Assembly (NCBI RefSeq): GCF_027942865.1
Contig: NC_134524.1
Span: forward strand, 6,869,536-6,933,535
DNA from: Odontesthes bonariensis
Taxonomy: Eukaryota; Chordata; Actinopteri; Atheriniformes; Atherinopsidae
Length of the DNA stretch: 64,000 nucleotides
Direction: 5' to 3'
Shown here: piece by piece, positions 1 through 11,553 of the stretch
Layout of the letters: every line of letters starts with the position of its first letter
How positions within the stretch are numbered: position 1 is the first letter of the stretch
Notes under the pieces: generated by a model
Seen by the model: the letters and a program-made list of their open reading frames with translations, nothing else
Database searches by the model: none
Told to the model about the DNA's origin: nothing
Translations under genes and position numbers: made by a program

Positions 1-543
1 ATAAAAATGTTTATTAATTACTGTGTAACACCCTATACAGCCTACACTATATAATGAATTAATAGCTGAGTCTAATCCAGCTGGAAGTAACATTAAATGA
101 TCAGTAGATGGCACCCGAAGACAATATATAGAGTTAACCTCAACATGTATAAATTCACAAATAGACTTACAACAGGTTACTACTAAACAGGAAATGGACT
201 ACAAAGACAGTGAAGCTAACATCCACCTTAGAAAACAGTTTTTCAGGACAGGTCAACGAGCATCTTTACAAAATAAAGCAAACCTGAGTATTTTGAACAG
301 AAACTGAGTATTTTGACTGAGCTGGGATTTAGTTCAAGACTCTTTTTTTTATTCTAATTCATCAAATGTTTCAGGCGTTCATCATTTCCTGTTCACTGTT
401 CATGTATCTGCATATAACATGCTAACTTATTCTTCTCTTTATTTATTACCCGCTGTAAAGCACTTTGGTACATCGTAAGGATTGTCTGTAAAGGGCTGTA
501 TAAATAAAGTACATTTACATTTAACTGTGTGTGTCTCAGCCTT
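1..543. repeat. 3' flanking module shared with genes D and G
   Basis: Nearly the same sequence occurs at about 30660-31080 and 50090-50550, where it lies just beyond the 3' ends of genes D and G. It holds no gene. Positions 440-525 resemble a LINE L2-type 3' tail on the plus strand (a 'gtaaagcactttg' motif followed by 'tataaataaa'). The match implies that the array continues to the left of the window. Confidence 0.6.
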
Positions 544-905
544 ATTGCTGCTGATGTCTAGATTGGAGTCACATTAAAGAACCAACATTTCCAAAGAGAA
601 TAAACTGAAGGACCATGCATCTGGGAAACCGCTCCAAGTGAAGATGGATGTTAGTGATTCTGAGCGGGACAGAGAACGGGCACTTCTCGCATTCTATGAA
701 CAGACTGAAGGTCAGAAATTGGACAGTTTTCAGACAACAAAGAGCCTCCAATGCTGCAGAATCACTGTGGATCGATGCAGAACTGCAACACTGTTTGTGT
801 CATTAGAAAGAAAAACTTCACTTCCTGTGAACCTGCACAGTTTGATGTCAGTGAACACATCAGCTGTGTGAGGAGCATTACTGCCCCCTGCTGGACTCAT
901 TAGAA
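544..905. repeat. Tail module copy 1 (3' flank of the Ig genes), with antisense ORF 644-871
   Basis: This module follows the membrane exon in several copies (17900-18240 rc, 34120-34450 rc, 47860-47980, 50580-50950, 54105-54400 rc). Read against the direction of the neighbouring Ig genes it carries an open frame of about 75 codons starting at ATG 644 (MDVSDSERDRERALL...). The frame is open in five copies, but the copies are so similar that this does not prove coding. I do not recognise the product. It is more likely 3' UTR or flanking DNA of the Ig genes than a gene. Confidence 0.45.
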
Positions 906-1174
906 GTCATTAAGCTGCAGCAGCCACTGATAATGGAGCCTTTTCTTCTTCTGTGTTTATATTCATGAATGTATTTTATGCCAGAAATAATGTCCAGGTT
1001 TTAAAAAAAAAAATGAACTTGTCCTTCAAGAAAGATACTTATTTTATTCAGTTAATTTTGTTATTTTGTATAAAAGTAAATTCCTGAATAATAATTTGTT
1101 TTCCATGTGTTCATGTCACTCAAAAAATATGCATCTAATTCAATTCAGGTTCGAGTTAAATAGTTAAAAAATTG

Positions 1175-1293
1175 TTTCACTCACAATGAAAGGGGCTAAA
1201 AAAGTCACCAGGCCAGGAAGGGGAAGGCAATCAGGTCGGCCGGCCCTTCTAATAAGGTGTCCCTTATTTATTTTTCAGGGAGTTGGCAACCCT
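1175..1293. mobile_element. hAT-like element end fused to gene A
   Basis: The segment from about 1175 to 1293 is absent from the other 3' ends of the family. It ends in 'gttggcaacccta', the complement of a CAGGGTTGCCAAC-type terminus. The same terminus is at 41564-41576, just before exon 1 of gene F. Here it supplies the last codons, the stop and an AATAAA to gene A. Confidence 0.45.
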
Positions 1294-2425
1294 AGTGTGG
1301 ATGTGCAGGAAAAGCAGCCTCATTTTAGTTTGGATTAGTGAAAAAACATGTCTCGAGACGAATATAATCAGCAGAGCTACTACAACTGCTATTAATCCTC
1401 CTGTTAGTCCCAGTTTAGAGAAGAAGCTGACCCAGTGGAGTCCGATCCCTCCTGAACTGCGTGGTTGTGGACTGTCTGGTTGTGGACTGTCTGGTTGTGG
1501 ACTGTCTGGTTGTGGACTGTCTGGTTGTGGACTGTCTGGTTGTGGACTGTCTGGTTGTGGACCGTCTGGTTGTAGACTGAGTGGTTGTGGACTGTCTGGT
1601 TCTGAACTGTCTGGTTGTGGACTCTCAGTCGGTCTCTGAGGTTGGGGGTGATCAGCAGCTGCTGTAAAGGACACAAAATGAAGGTGATTTATGGGAATAG
1701 AAAACATTTATTTAGTAAATCTTCAGCTGCTGTCAGAGAAGCTGTTGTTTGAGATGTTTCCCTGCTTCTGATTCAGATCAATGCATCATTAGCAGGCTTT
1801 TGCAAAGCTCAACAATCTTTTGAAGAGATATATTTGGCCCTTGAGGACCAGATGTGGACATCCCTGTACTATGTGAACTCACCAGTGACGCTGAGTCGAC
1901 ATCTTCCAGAGCCGGAGCCATATTCATTCTTCACTTCACACAGATACAGACCAGAGTCCTCAGTCCTGAGTCTGGACACATGAAGTCTGAGTCGTCCTTC
2001 TCTGAGGGCGTCTTTGTCACTCTGGACTCGTCCTGCAAACTCTTCATCCTGAGACTCTGACACCTCAGCACCTTCATGAACACGATACAGGAGTAAAACT
2101 CTGTGATCAGTTATCAGTTCACAGAAGATAAACAGGGAGCTCCAGGAGCTGTCAGGTTTGGTTGGGAACGTCCACTCCAGAGTGATGCTGTGCTTCTCCT
2201 CTGCCTGATAGGAGCTCTGTGGCACATTCACTACAAATGTTGCTGCTGAGGAGACAGAGAGGGACAGAGAGGAGCAGACACTCTGTAACATGTGGCAGCA
2301 ATGATCTGCACTATCTAAGCAAACACAGAAGATGATCAAAGTGTTTGGACTTGATAAAGTGAAGATGGAAACTGACCACAGACACATGAAGTGAGGATGA
2401 TGAGCAGCAGGATCCTGCAGATCAT
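1264..2425 (-). CDS. Gene A: single V-set Ig membrane protein with long proline-rich stalk
   Basis: Exons (minus strand): signal peptide 2425-2377, V domain 2245-1883, stalk/membrane/tail 1661-1264. They join in phase 1 to 269 residues. Residues 1-17 are a hydrophobic leader starting MICRILLLIIL. The V domain (about 18-137) has the F-strand motif DSGLYLC and a C-strand Cys (FIFC), but Trp replaces the usual B-strand Cys (LEW). Both N-glycosylation sites found in most paralogues are lost (HVS and SVT instead of NVS and NVT). The stalk has about a dozen PQPDS-type five-residue repeats; then comes one membrane span (GGLIAVVVALLIIFV) and a basic tail. The last ten or so residues come from a transposon end. 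Probably a cell-surface ligand or receptor of B7/butyrophilin-like type; function unproven. Confidence 0.75.
1464..1625 (-). repeat. 15-bp coding minisatellite in the gene A stalk
   Basis: Tandem 15-bp units (plus-strand form 'actgtctggttgtgg') encode PQPDS and variants (EPDS, PLSLQ, PDG). Because the unit is a multiple of three, the array can grow without breaking the frame. About eleven units are visible, the middle ones identical. Confidence 0.85.
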
Positions 2426-2520
2426 CTTCTCCCTGTGAGAGGAGACAGAGGTGAAGAGTCGCCTCATTTTACAAACACAAACACACAATCATCAACAGCT
2501 AGAAGCAGAGAAACACATAC

Positions 2521-2672
2521 CCTCTCTTCTGTCTCTGATCCACCACAAGACAGGAGCTGACTGCGGGCTCAATGAGATCAACTGCTGCTCAGCAGGAAAG
2601 GTAGCAGCATGAGGGGGCGGAGCCAAACAGCTGGAATAAAGCAGGACAGCTTTCAGTAAGGCAGCCTTCAGT
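2521..2672 (-). other. Gene A untranslated exon 2
   Basis: A 152-bp exon bounded by an acceptor (cttcctgcacag) and a donor (gtatgtg). The same exon lies in genes B, C, E, F, G and H (14417-14568, 26085-26236, 37076-37227, 43912-44063, 52652-52803, 56995-57146), each exactly 152 bp, and is truncated in D. It contains a short upstream ORF beginning ATGCTGCTACC. The frame that runs open through it begins in the intron and is probably not translated. Confidence 0.65.
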
Positions 2673-3394
2673 CTGTGCAGGAAGACACACAAGCATTCAC
2701 ATTCACTTACAATTCTCCCTTTAATCAGATATCTCCCAGCCCATAGGCCACATCAGGCACCTTCAGCTCTACTTTCACAGTTTCCTTCAAACTAGTTGAA
2801 AAGCAGAATGAAAATGAGGTTCATTAGTTTTAATTTTCTTCCAACCCCAAAACTATTTACTTGGTATTTGAAGTTGAAAGTATAGCACACCACGTTGAAG
2901 TATGTTTAAGTAGAATAAGCAGCTTTTAGCCCCAGCTGCATATTTAAGAGCTGAAAAAGCAGCAGTGTCCTGGGTACAAAGGGAAGTGACTGTCTGTGGA
3001 ACTGTGCCACCTCATTGAGGCAAATTACTCCTGTTTTGAATATTGTGCAACAAAGTCATCGTTTCACTTTTATACTTCAACATGATGGAAGACGTAAATG
3101 CAGAGTAACTCAACCCGACTGATACAATTGTCATAAAATAAAATAAAACTTAGGATAAAATTAAAAGTTTGATTTTCCTGTCAACCCAAGATGTGAGAAA
3201 GACTTCTTTGTCTCCCCGTAGGTAAGCAGACACACCTGTTCTAAACATGTTCTCCTTATCCTGAACATGTTCCAGTATAACTGATTCTATTCAAATCACA
3301 CAGTAAAAGTAACAACTTTACTTTTCCAAACACAGAATTATTGTCAGAACAGCAGCAACAAAGACTTTCTGTGTCAAACATCTGAACACATTAC
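2673..3394 (-). other. Gene A intron 1
   Basis: Between untranslated exons 2 and 1. About 2700-2830 is shared with genes C, E, F and H, and about 2830-3230 closely with H. No gene seen. Confidence 0.6.
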
Positions 3395-3628
3395 CTTCTC
3401 TCCTCTCCTTCTTCCTCTAGAACATGAAGCTGTTATTCAGGCAGCTCAGAAGTTTGGTTTGTCCGCAGCTTGCTGAATAAATAGTGGATATGACCCATCA
3501 GAGAAGATTTAGATCCATTAAGTTCTGCTGGAGCTGTGATGCTGTCTGTTGGACTAACTGAGGCTCTGCTTTATATACAGAGAAACTGTCATTGTTCTCA
3601 GCGGAGGCGGATCAGTCAACCCCGCCCC
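3395..3628 (-). promoter_or_regulatory. Gene A promoter and untranslated exon 1
   Basis: Read on the minus strand: GC box (ggggcgggg, 3628-3620), TATA box (tatataaa, 3577-3570), then exon 1 ending at a gtaatg donor after 3395. The start site is inferred 25-30 bp below the TATA box, near 3545. Exon 1 carries a 6-codon upstream ORF whose stop overlaps the start of a 21-codon upstream ORF (TGATG). The layout recurs upstream of B, E and G. Confidence 0.75.
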
Positions 3629-3659
3629 CTGGCTACTGAGTTATAAATAGTCTCTGAGT

Positions 3660-4990
3660 AAATAACGATCCCATGTTGACACAAAGTTTTCACTCAGAAA
3701 CGTGCTGCTCATCACGAAGATCATTTATCTGACTTATGAGGACCTTGAGTCCTTCACTCTGTTGTTTCAACCTGCTGTTTTACATCATTATTTAAAAAAA
3801 TGTCTGGAATCATCACAAAGATATGAACTGTTATCATGTCTTCATCCCGTGACAGCTGATGGGGATTGTTACTATGCACAAAACACTTTATCTGCAGCCT
3901 TTACTCTGGTTATAATGTGGACATGTTGTCAAGGAATCCCTGTTTATACAGACATGTTGTCATGAGCCGTATTCACTGCAGAGGTTATTCACACTCAGAC
4001 AGAAACAGTGATTTTCACATATTTAATGTTGATTGTTTTTGAAAGAACACCTGGTCAAAGTCCATGAAATCTGAAACATCCTCTCTGTGTGTGAAGTATT
4101 CAGGTTCCTGAAGATCCTGATGATGTTCTGACATGTTCACTGACATCAAACTGTGCAGGTTCACAGGAAGTGAAGTTTTTCTTTCTGATGACACAAACAG
4201 TGTTGCAGTTCTGCATCGATCCACAGTGATTCTGCAGCATTGGAGGCTCTTTGTTGTCTGAAAACTGTCCAATTTCTGACCTTCAGTCCAGAGTTCATTT
4301 TCAGCTTTAAGCTTCTTTTATTTCTCCACATAAAGCTTTGATGTTTGTTCTGGTGAAGCTGAAACAGGCAGCCTTCTGCTTGTCCTCCTGTCTGATGATA
4401 CAGCCAGCTGATATTCAGCGTCTGTTCTCGTCTTTCTATCATCGTGTGTAAGCTTGAAAGAAAAAAAAGTCAAAATACATGTTAAAATGAACCTGATTTC
4501 CAGCATTAAAAAGCTCCAAATAAACCTGCTGACTGGCAGATGTGCAGAGTTCCTGCAGCAAAGCATTAAATCTGCTCCCAGAACGCAGCGACTGTAACAT
4601 GAACTCACTGAAGATTGTATTTGAAAGTGTTTGTTTCTGTTTAACTTTTTAAAATAACTCATCACATTTTCTCTGCTTTGTTTTGTTTGTGTGAAAATCA
4701 GAATAAAAGAAAACGTTTTGTTGTGAGCAGCGTCTCACATGAACTCTGAGATCTGAATCTGTGTTGAGTTTTAGGTCAGTGAGTAAATTGGATTTAAATG
4801 GCACTTTTCAAAGGTCACAAAGTGCTTTACAATGAAAATAAAACAATTAAAAGATAATAACTGAAGCTCATTAGCATGTTAAATAAGGATAAAGCATACC
4901 ATACAGTATCCAGTACTTTTCAGAAAGCCAAAACAATTCATTTGTTGTAACAATTCAACCAGTTAATTATATTGATAACAGAGTCTCTGT
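3660..4990. repeat. Long tail module copy (flank of gene A)
   Basis: Same sequence as 39010-40270 and 47560-48620. It starts near 'cgatcccatgttgacacaaag' and runs to a LINE-like end ('cacaaagtgctttacaatgaaaat'). Minus-strand open frames inside (4015-4272, 4161-4442, 4318-4665) overlap one another and no complete gene is apparent. In gene F this module lies downstream of the membrane exon on the same strand. Confidence 0.55.
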
Positions 4991-5035
4991 GGTGTGTTCG
5001 GGTTAACCGAAAGGTCGGTGGTTCGAGCTGGTGTT
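4990..5035 (+). mobile_element. tRNA-like SINE head fragment
   Basis: A short stretch with 'ggttcgagc', a near match to the polymerase III B box, and an anticodon-arm-like segment before it. The A-box half is poor and no full cloverleaf can be drawn, so this is a SINE remnant rather than a tRNA gene. Confidence 0.3.
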
Positions 5036-5340
5036 TGGAAGTTCGGCTCTTTATTTAGGATCTTTTGTAGCCTTCACTTTGCAAAAAAAAAAAATCATGG
5101 TTTATGTGTTGAAAACCCTTTTGCTTTCAGTGTTTTTTATGAGAGACCTTTTAATTGCCTAATTCTGTGCATTTATTCAGTGACAAAACCACTCTGACAT
5201 TTGTTCATTTCAATCAGAAGCTATTTTAGCCAACTCATCACCAATATTGTGCTGTTTGGCTGCGGTCATCGGTTTGGGTAAAAACTGATTAATTTTGCTC
5301 TGAGTTGCAGGAGGAGGGGTTATACTTGCAGCAGCTGTTG
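5036..5340. other. No gene seen
   Basis: AT-rich sequence with a short A-run at about 5083. No convincing coding or repeat structure. Confidence 0.5.
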
Positions 5341-5449
5341 TTTTGGTATGATACCCCCCAGCAATGCCGGTTTGGCAATGGTATTATCCGGGACCTATCC
5401 CGGCCCAAACCATCGACCTGGGGAAAATAGTTGTAACTAATTTTTGTCA

Positions 5450-6670
5450 CTTATCTTATTCTTGCATTAATATCAATTCAACTGTAGTCTGCATAAATTC
5501 ACCATTGCAGCGCAGCCGCCTGCTGCATCACAGCAGATTAAATAGGTTTTACCATGTAAAGGAATTCTTACCTCCCAAATGTTTCAGATGGTTTGGCCCA
5601 TGGCTCGTCTTTTAAACAACAATGGCGCGAAACAGAGCGCGTCAGTGATGGAGGGTAGAAAGAGGCCAGGTGGAACAGAGAGGGCTAAGCTCAAAAAAAG
5701 ACAGGAGGTGGCAGCCAAATGTGCCAAATTGACAGATATCTTCTCAAGACAAGCTGGTAGGTTACTGAGAGATATGGATAATAGGCCAGGTTGTGAATTT
5801 GATCAAATAGGCTATAACGTGGCGAACGTTTGCAATGTCAACTCAACTGTCATCTGACAGCTTTTGTTGTTAAATATGTAAAATCTCACAATTTATATGA
5901 TTTAGAAGTGTAATCCTATATTCAAAGAAGAACCGAACACTTTCTTTACATTCCAGTTCTGATGAACAATTGCTTAACGCTTTATCACGCTTTATCTCCT
6001 CACCAACTGTAGCCTGCATTCCCACAGGCGCGCACATGTGGAACTAACGCAATATTAAATAGGGCCGATCACATTTGTTGTTTGATATTTGTTATTAAAT
6101 GCATCTCAAACATGCAATTAAAATAAATATAATTATTTAGAAAGGCTGTATGCAAATATTGTACATGGTTCGCGTGCGCAGGGCAGGGGCAGCGCGAGCA
6201 CGTTGGGGTGTTTAGTTGGCTTTTTTAATTACTGGAGAGTCTGCACGCGCGTTCTATCCGCGGGAATCAGCATCATGTTTCATGTTCAAGCCTTCCCCTC
6301 CCATTTATTATAATGTGAGCTGAGCCCGCTCACGCCCGTGCAAGGAATAGACTGTTCTATTTTCAAGTTGCAATGAGCACTTATCCGGACACCGCGCGGG
6401 CACGAGGCTTTGATGTGAAAGGAAGAATCTGTTTTCTTGTTGATTTCTATCCATTTCGGACTGAACACGAATGCAGATGCAGACACGTGCTTGCTGTGTG
6501 TAAACGAACCGAACACTTGCTTTACATTCCAGTTTTCCATTTTTTGACAAACAGTTTCAAATGTGCTGTCACGCTTATCTCCTCTGCAACTGTAACCTAT
6601 TTGGTCTCGCCGTCATATCGTGCATTTCCACACTGTGGTTATCAACTCACTATTAAATATATATTTTTTA
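5450..6670. repeat. Three diverged copies of a roughly 550-bp unit
   Basis: The motif 'caactgta(g/a)(c/t)ct' followed by a similar context recurs near 5478, 6004 and 6590. Copies 2 and 3 are each preceded by a 'cgaacact.gctttacattccagtt'-like segment. The copies are old. They may be internal repeats of a decayed transposon. Confidence 0.4.
5579..5857 (+). pseudogene. Possible hAT/ZMYM-type transposase N-terminal fragment
   Basis: About 75 codons from 5630. The stretch RKRPGGTERAKLKKRQEVAAK, followed by a short lysine/leucine segment, resembles the N-terminal region of fish hAT/ZMYM1-like transposase proteins (a KRPSGA-type motif). No zinc-finger or catalytic segment follows. The assignment is from memory and weak. 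Confidence 0.3.
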
Positions 6671-7045
6671 TTGTTATCGATTGTTTTTTGTTTGTTTTAT
6701 CTTTTTTCATGGACTCAAATTCCTCCTCCATATCAGAGTGGCCTGAATTTGAACCTGCTCTTATAGTGACTTTTGTTTTGCAGTGAAGGCACTCTGCTTT
6801 GTTGTTCCCAATATCTTTAAGCTGCAGCCAGATGCTGCTTAACTGTGCTTTAACTCATAGTTAAACTGCACGAAAAATGCAAGACGCGCACACGCTCCTG
6901 TCCTCACCGCTCTGTCTCTCTCTTCACTTGCAGTGGAGTCAAGGGGCGTGTCTGCCCCGCCCCCCTCTCTGTTTACACATCCTTGTGAATGCCGCATGCT
7001 GGTAGCAATACTGGCTAATCATAACAAAGCTCTGTCTTGGCTTTG
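6671..7045. other. Partly duplicated non-coding segment
   Basis: Positions 6888-7010 match 40566-40695 (CG-rich stretch 'tctgccccgcccccctctctg'). The match resumes at 7714-7745, beyond the miniature element at 7046-7713. No gene. Confidence 0.5.
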
Positions 7046-7713
7046 TTAAAGGAACAGTTCACTATTTAAGACCTTGAGTCCCAGTTCCAGCTTGTTTATC
7101 AAGAATAAGAAATGAGGAGACCATTTTCACAACAATAGCTCATTTCTATCCATTTTGGCTGTTTTGGCTGGTCCATCCTGCTGCTACAGACAGGGTTCCA
7201 TTGGGCACTCTGTTCAATGTCCTTAAAACAATACTCATGTTAATTTTAAAGAAAAGGTCAACTCACCGGGTGGTTCGTGGATGTTCCTGTGTGTCCCAAA
7301 AAAATTGCGTTGCGAAATAAAAGTTATTTCTTGCTTTATTTAGCATTTTGTAATCCAATTGTATTCCGTTTGGAAGACTTTTCACTTTCACTTTCACTGT
7401 CAGATCACTGCGCCAGGGCTAGAGCCTCAGACTCAAATATAGAGCGGATGTTTACGTGCGTCGTGATTTAGCATGAAAAATAGTTCCTGAACAGCAAAGA
7501 ACACGGATTACACGGATGGAAAACCATAAAATGCACCGACATTTTTTTTTTTAATACCACTAACCACCCGGTGAGTTGACCTTTTCTTTAAAATTAACAT
7601 TAGTATTGTTTAGAAATGAGCTATTGTTGTGAAAATGGTCTCCTCATTTCTTATTCTTGATAAACAAGCTGGAACTGGGACTCAATGTCTTAAATAGTGA
7701 ACTGTTCCCTTAA
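7046..7713. mobile_element. TTAA-flanked foldback miniature element
   Basis: The ends are inverted repeats. 'ttaaaggaacagttcacta' on the left mirrors 'tagtgaactgttcccttaa' on the right, and the arms extend for well over 100 bp (7046-7290 against 7555-7713). The TTAA at each end fits a piggyBac-type target. No transposase. Confidence 0.7.
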
Positions 7714-9985
7714 GCTTTGAGCACTGCAAGTGAAACCTAAGCAGCGAATGGAAAAAAAACTGAGAGCCCTCAGAGCCGATGCTTGTGCGCATGACCCATC
7801 ACAAGTTCGAGCCCACCCAGGGACGAGTGCGTTTACAGATCGTGGTTAAGTTAGACATACTGCAGCCATGTCTTTAGAACACGGTCTGCACATATATCTC
7901 TGTATACCTCCTATTGTATTGTATTGCCATTTAAATGTATATATATATACATATATATACTGTATATATGCATGGGCAGCACGGTGTTACTCACAGTGAG
8001 GGGGTTAAAGACGAGGCCATGGATGTGAGTTCTGTCAGGAAATGATCTGTACTCAGCGACGATGAAAGAATGACTCTCACTCTGCATCACCTTGTAAATA
8101 CCTCCACTATCTGATTAAGTAAACAGGATTTAGGACAAATGATGAGACAGAATACACTGCAAACATGTGTGTCAGCAAAGGTGTGGTTACTTTTTATGAC
8201 TCTCATTTTTCATTTATGCAAACATTGTGTCTACATCCAATCCACACTGTTGCAATTTTAAAAACAACCTGAGCTTACCAAAAATATATTAAAGCTTGTC
8301 AAACCAATTTGTCCAACAATAAGTGCAATAAATAATAAGATGTCTTGAGTTTTGCACTAAACGTGTCAGAAGAAGTGGAACCTCATGTTTTAGCAGCCAA
8401 ATGCTTGGAATAGCAAGATGAAGCAGAAGAAATTCAGTTGGTTAAAATCTGCTACTTCACAACCAGATGGATCTAACTCATAAAAGCTGCTCATTTATAT
8501 CTATTTAAAGTACAACGTCCAAGTACACATTACGGTATGTAGCACATTCTCATAGCACACTTGAGTGAAACTATTTTAGAAATGCTTATTAACCATCAAA
8601 TTTGAGTCTGTCTTGCGGTCATTGAGCTGAACACAGTTTTTTAGATCTAGTATCTAAAATCCTGGAGGCAGTTAAGGATGGATGACAGATGTTAAAGGTG
8701 ACATATTACAGAAAAATTCCTTTTTTTCTGTTTATGAAGATATATAGAGATTAGATGTAACTCTTAGTGTCTGGACTTCAGATGAGGGGAATGCCAGTAT
8801 CTAGAAATAATTCATCATGGTTTATTTTAATTCGTTTTGTTTAGCAGTAGCTAATGTTATGGACTTAGGTAATGAAGTTGACATACACCAACTTCTAATA
8901 AGTTTTTGCAGTAACTTTTTGAATGATTAGCATTATTATTACGACATTACCTTCAAAACTGAATGCTTTCTAGTTGGACAGTTACATTCTGTAATTCAGA
9001 CAACCTGCAGCTGTGTGGAAAAGGTGTGTTTTCAACACAACACCAGCTCTCTCCTCACTTTGGTCGCCACATTGAACTGCGTGTTAACATTACGTTATCA
9101 GCATATAAAAATGTAGGGCTTCAAGTACAATTATTTAATGACATTAAGATTTAAATATTGTTTAAATGCAGTAATTGCTGGTACATGTGCATTACTACGA
9201 GTTACGCTGTATACATCTCTGGCTTGATCTGCAACAGATCTCAACTTGAAACGAATGGGTCAAAGGGGTCAAAAACAGGCTGAGACAGGCGGCACTATAC
9301 CTCAACCAACAGGTATTTAAATCGTCCACACTCACTGTATTGTAATATATATTTGAGGCATCATTGCAGTCATAGCAGAGACTAACGGGATAATATACAA
9401 AGCAACGGAACCTTGTCCTAAAATAAAACTTTTGATGTATTCAAAAATTAGAAGATGAAAAGTTGAGAAATCTGAGATGTGACTGTGTGGTCATCGCATT
9501 TTTTAATAGTCTGTTTGTCATGTTATGAAAAGACATAATGATCGGTCGCCAAGGTCAAAGGGCAAAAACAGCAAGAGCACATGTCAAACAGATCACAGGA
9601 CCAGGAGTTAAAACTGCTCTCACAAGGCTATTACACATGATAGATTTCTGCCCTTAAGACATGACAGTAAACCTAAAACTAAAGGCAAAGGCACGTCTTT
9701 TCTTTCTGCTGAGGCCAAACCTTTCAAGAAGTCTTGGAAATTTATGACGGGTTATCAAATTTAAGTCACCTTGTAACACGTGCTTGACTTATGACCCTAC
9801 TTGGCTCTCTGTCGAGTTTGAACAGAGCAAGCAGGATGTTGTTACCCATACAGGAAACTTTTGCGTGGCCCCCACAGAAAGTCACACCCCACACCAACAT
9901 TTGCACTTTAGGAAAATATTCCTCCTCTCTACAACTCTTTCCTACTTAGTGCTGTTCTGATGCATTAAGCCACATACTGAATACA
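7714..9985. other. No gene seen
   Basis: A long stretch without convincing ORFs. It holds an AT dinucleotide microsatellite near 7935-7975. The stretch 'aaaggtgacatattac' near 8695 resembles a common fish repeat start. Confidence 0.5.
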
Positions 9986-9989
9986 GTCC

Positions 9990-10072
9990 CTGCTGCAATG
10001 CTTTTATTTTATGTAAAGCACTTTGAATTGTTTGTACATGAAATGTGCTATATAAATAAATTGATTTGATTT
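9990..10072 (+). mobile_element. LINE L2-type 3' tail
   Basis: 'atgtaaagcactttgaattg', then a 'tgctatataaataaa' terminus and short 'ttgattt' repeats, typical of L2/Maui 3' ends. No ORF remains upstream. Confidence 0.55.
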
Positions 10073-10076
10073 GTTG

Positions 10077-10328
10077 ATAATAGCGTATCTGCTAGCTTGA
10101 CAACCTCTTTGCATCTGTCTCTACGGCCATAAGCGGTAACTACACCCTAAAGTCAGCAGAAACATTGAAATGTGGGAAATCTTTATAAAATGAGGTTTTA
10201 TGATGGAAGACAGCAGTCATATTAATATTTTAACAACACTGACATATTTAGTTAAGATTTTGAATGCTGGATTTTTACCACAGCTTACATTTCTCATCAT
10301 TACTCAGTGAAGATAGATAAATAGATAA

Positions 10329-10422
<94 letters not shown>
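10077..10422. repeat. Duplicated segment ending in a GATA microsatellite (copy 1)
   Basis: About 230 bp of unique-looking sequence followed by (GATA)n at 10315-10422. The same pair recurs at 11219-11554. The open frames across the array are low-complexity artefacts. Confidence 0.8.
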
Positions 10423-11104
10423 GAAACTTCTCGTAAAGATTGTTGTACTTTGTCAGTTTGAATGTTTTACTCAAAGCATTGTTGTCCCGTTGTGTCTGAA
10501 ATGGAGTGAAATCTGTTCCAAAGTCATTTTGTTCATATGATGAAGGCAGCCAGCTGCAGTCTGCAGATTCAGTCTTTATGCTGTGAGCAGGGCGTATCTG
10601 CCCTCTAGTGGCCACAAATGGTATCTACAGAAAAGGTCAAGTTGGAGATGTTACAAATGACTAACACTTCCGGTGCTGCCTTTCAAAATAAAAATGTATT
10701 AACACACGTAATATAAAGCTAATTGATCTGATAACAGCGGAGACTTGTTTTATTTACTAGTGACTTAATGTAAATAAATACTGCTTAGATGTTTCCATGA
10801 ACTGAACTGTCAGAATTAAAAAATGTCTTCGGAGAAGGCGAGCTGTCCTTGTGGATCTGAGCGGATCTGGAGTGTGGGACATGAGCTGAGGCAGGAAAAG
10901 GAAAACTAGATTCAACATTCATGTCTTCTAAATGAACTCCAAGTAAAAACAAAACAACCAACATCAAATATGTGAACTGGGAATATCTTATACACAAAAA
11001 ACAGTCAATTTCTTAAGAAAAGTACGTGATTATATACATAAATATTGGATTTTAAAAAAGCGCTTACAATTATTTGGTAGGCTTTTATTTTTATTTCCTC
11101 ACCG
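10423..11104. other. No gene seen
   Basis: Between the two GATA copies. Only short open frames on the minus strand without recognisable domains. Confidence 0.5.
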
Positions 11105-11218
11105 GAAGTCACAGAATAGATTTTAAAAGTCTGCTGATGGTTTACAAATCCCAGAACGGTTTAGGCCCAAAATACATCTGTGATATGTTGAGAGAATATA
11201 AACCCAGCAGAGCTCTAA
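11105..11218 (+). mobile_element. L2-type LINE reverse-transcriptase C-terminal fragment
   Basis: The translation matches the C-terminal region of the L2 ORF at 24940-25060 in this window (IDF..L..VY.SQNG.GP.Y..DML.EYKPSRAL). It is heavily truncated and abuts the second GATA copy. Confidence 0.6.
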
Positions 11219-11462
11219 TAGTGTATCTATTAGCTTGACAACCTCTTTGTATCTGTCTCTATATGCTTCGCTCTGGCGGCCATAAGCGGTAACTACACCC
11301 TAAAGTCAGTAGGAACATTGAAATGTGGGAAATCTTTATAAAATGAGGTTTTATGATGGAAGAGAGCAGTCATATTAACATTTTAACAACACTGTCATAT
11401 TTAGTTAAGATTATGAATGCTGGATTTTTACCACAGCTTACATTTCTCATCATTACTCTGTG

Positions 11463-11553
<91 letters not shown>

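Noticed and set aside
638-871. Antisense frame starting MDVSDSERDRERALL as a separate gene
   Set aside because: It occurs in five copies, but all are near-identical, it is antisense to the Ig genes' 3' flank, and in the long tail modules the first half is replaced. No promoter or domain supports it.
1283-1639. 118-codon plus-strand frame over the gene A stalk repeat
   Set aside because: It is antisense to a spliced exon with clear splice sites and is open only because the 15-bp repeat has no stop in that frame.
1869-2387. Single-exon 172-codon frame starting MCLWSV for gene A (and its paralogues)
   Set aside because: Its start is out of frame with the signal-peptide exon and lies across the signal-V intron; the spliced model with phase-1 junctions gives a proper leader.
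4015-4665. Overlapping minus-strand frames in the long tail module as exons of one gene
   Set aside because: The frames overlap each other out of phase, have no clear splice sites or domains, and occur with different lengths in the copies.
4990-5035. tRNA gene
   Set aside because: A B-box-like motif is present but no complete acceptor stem or A box; best seen as a SINE remnant.
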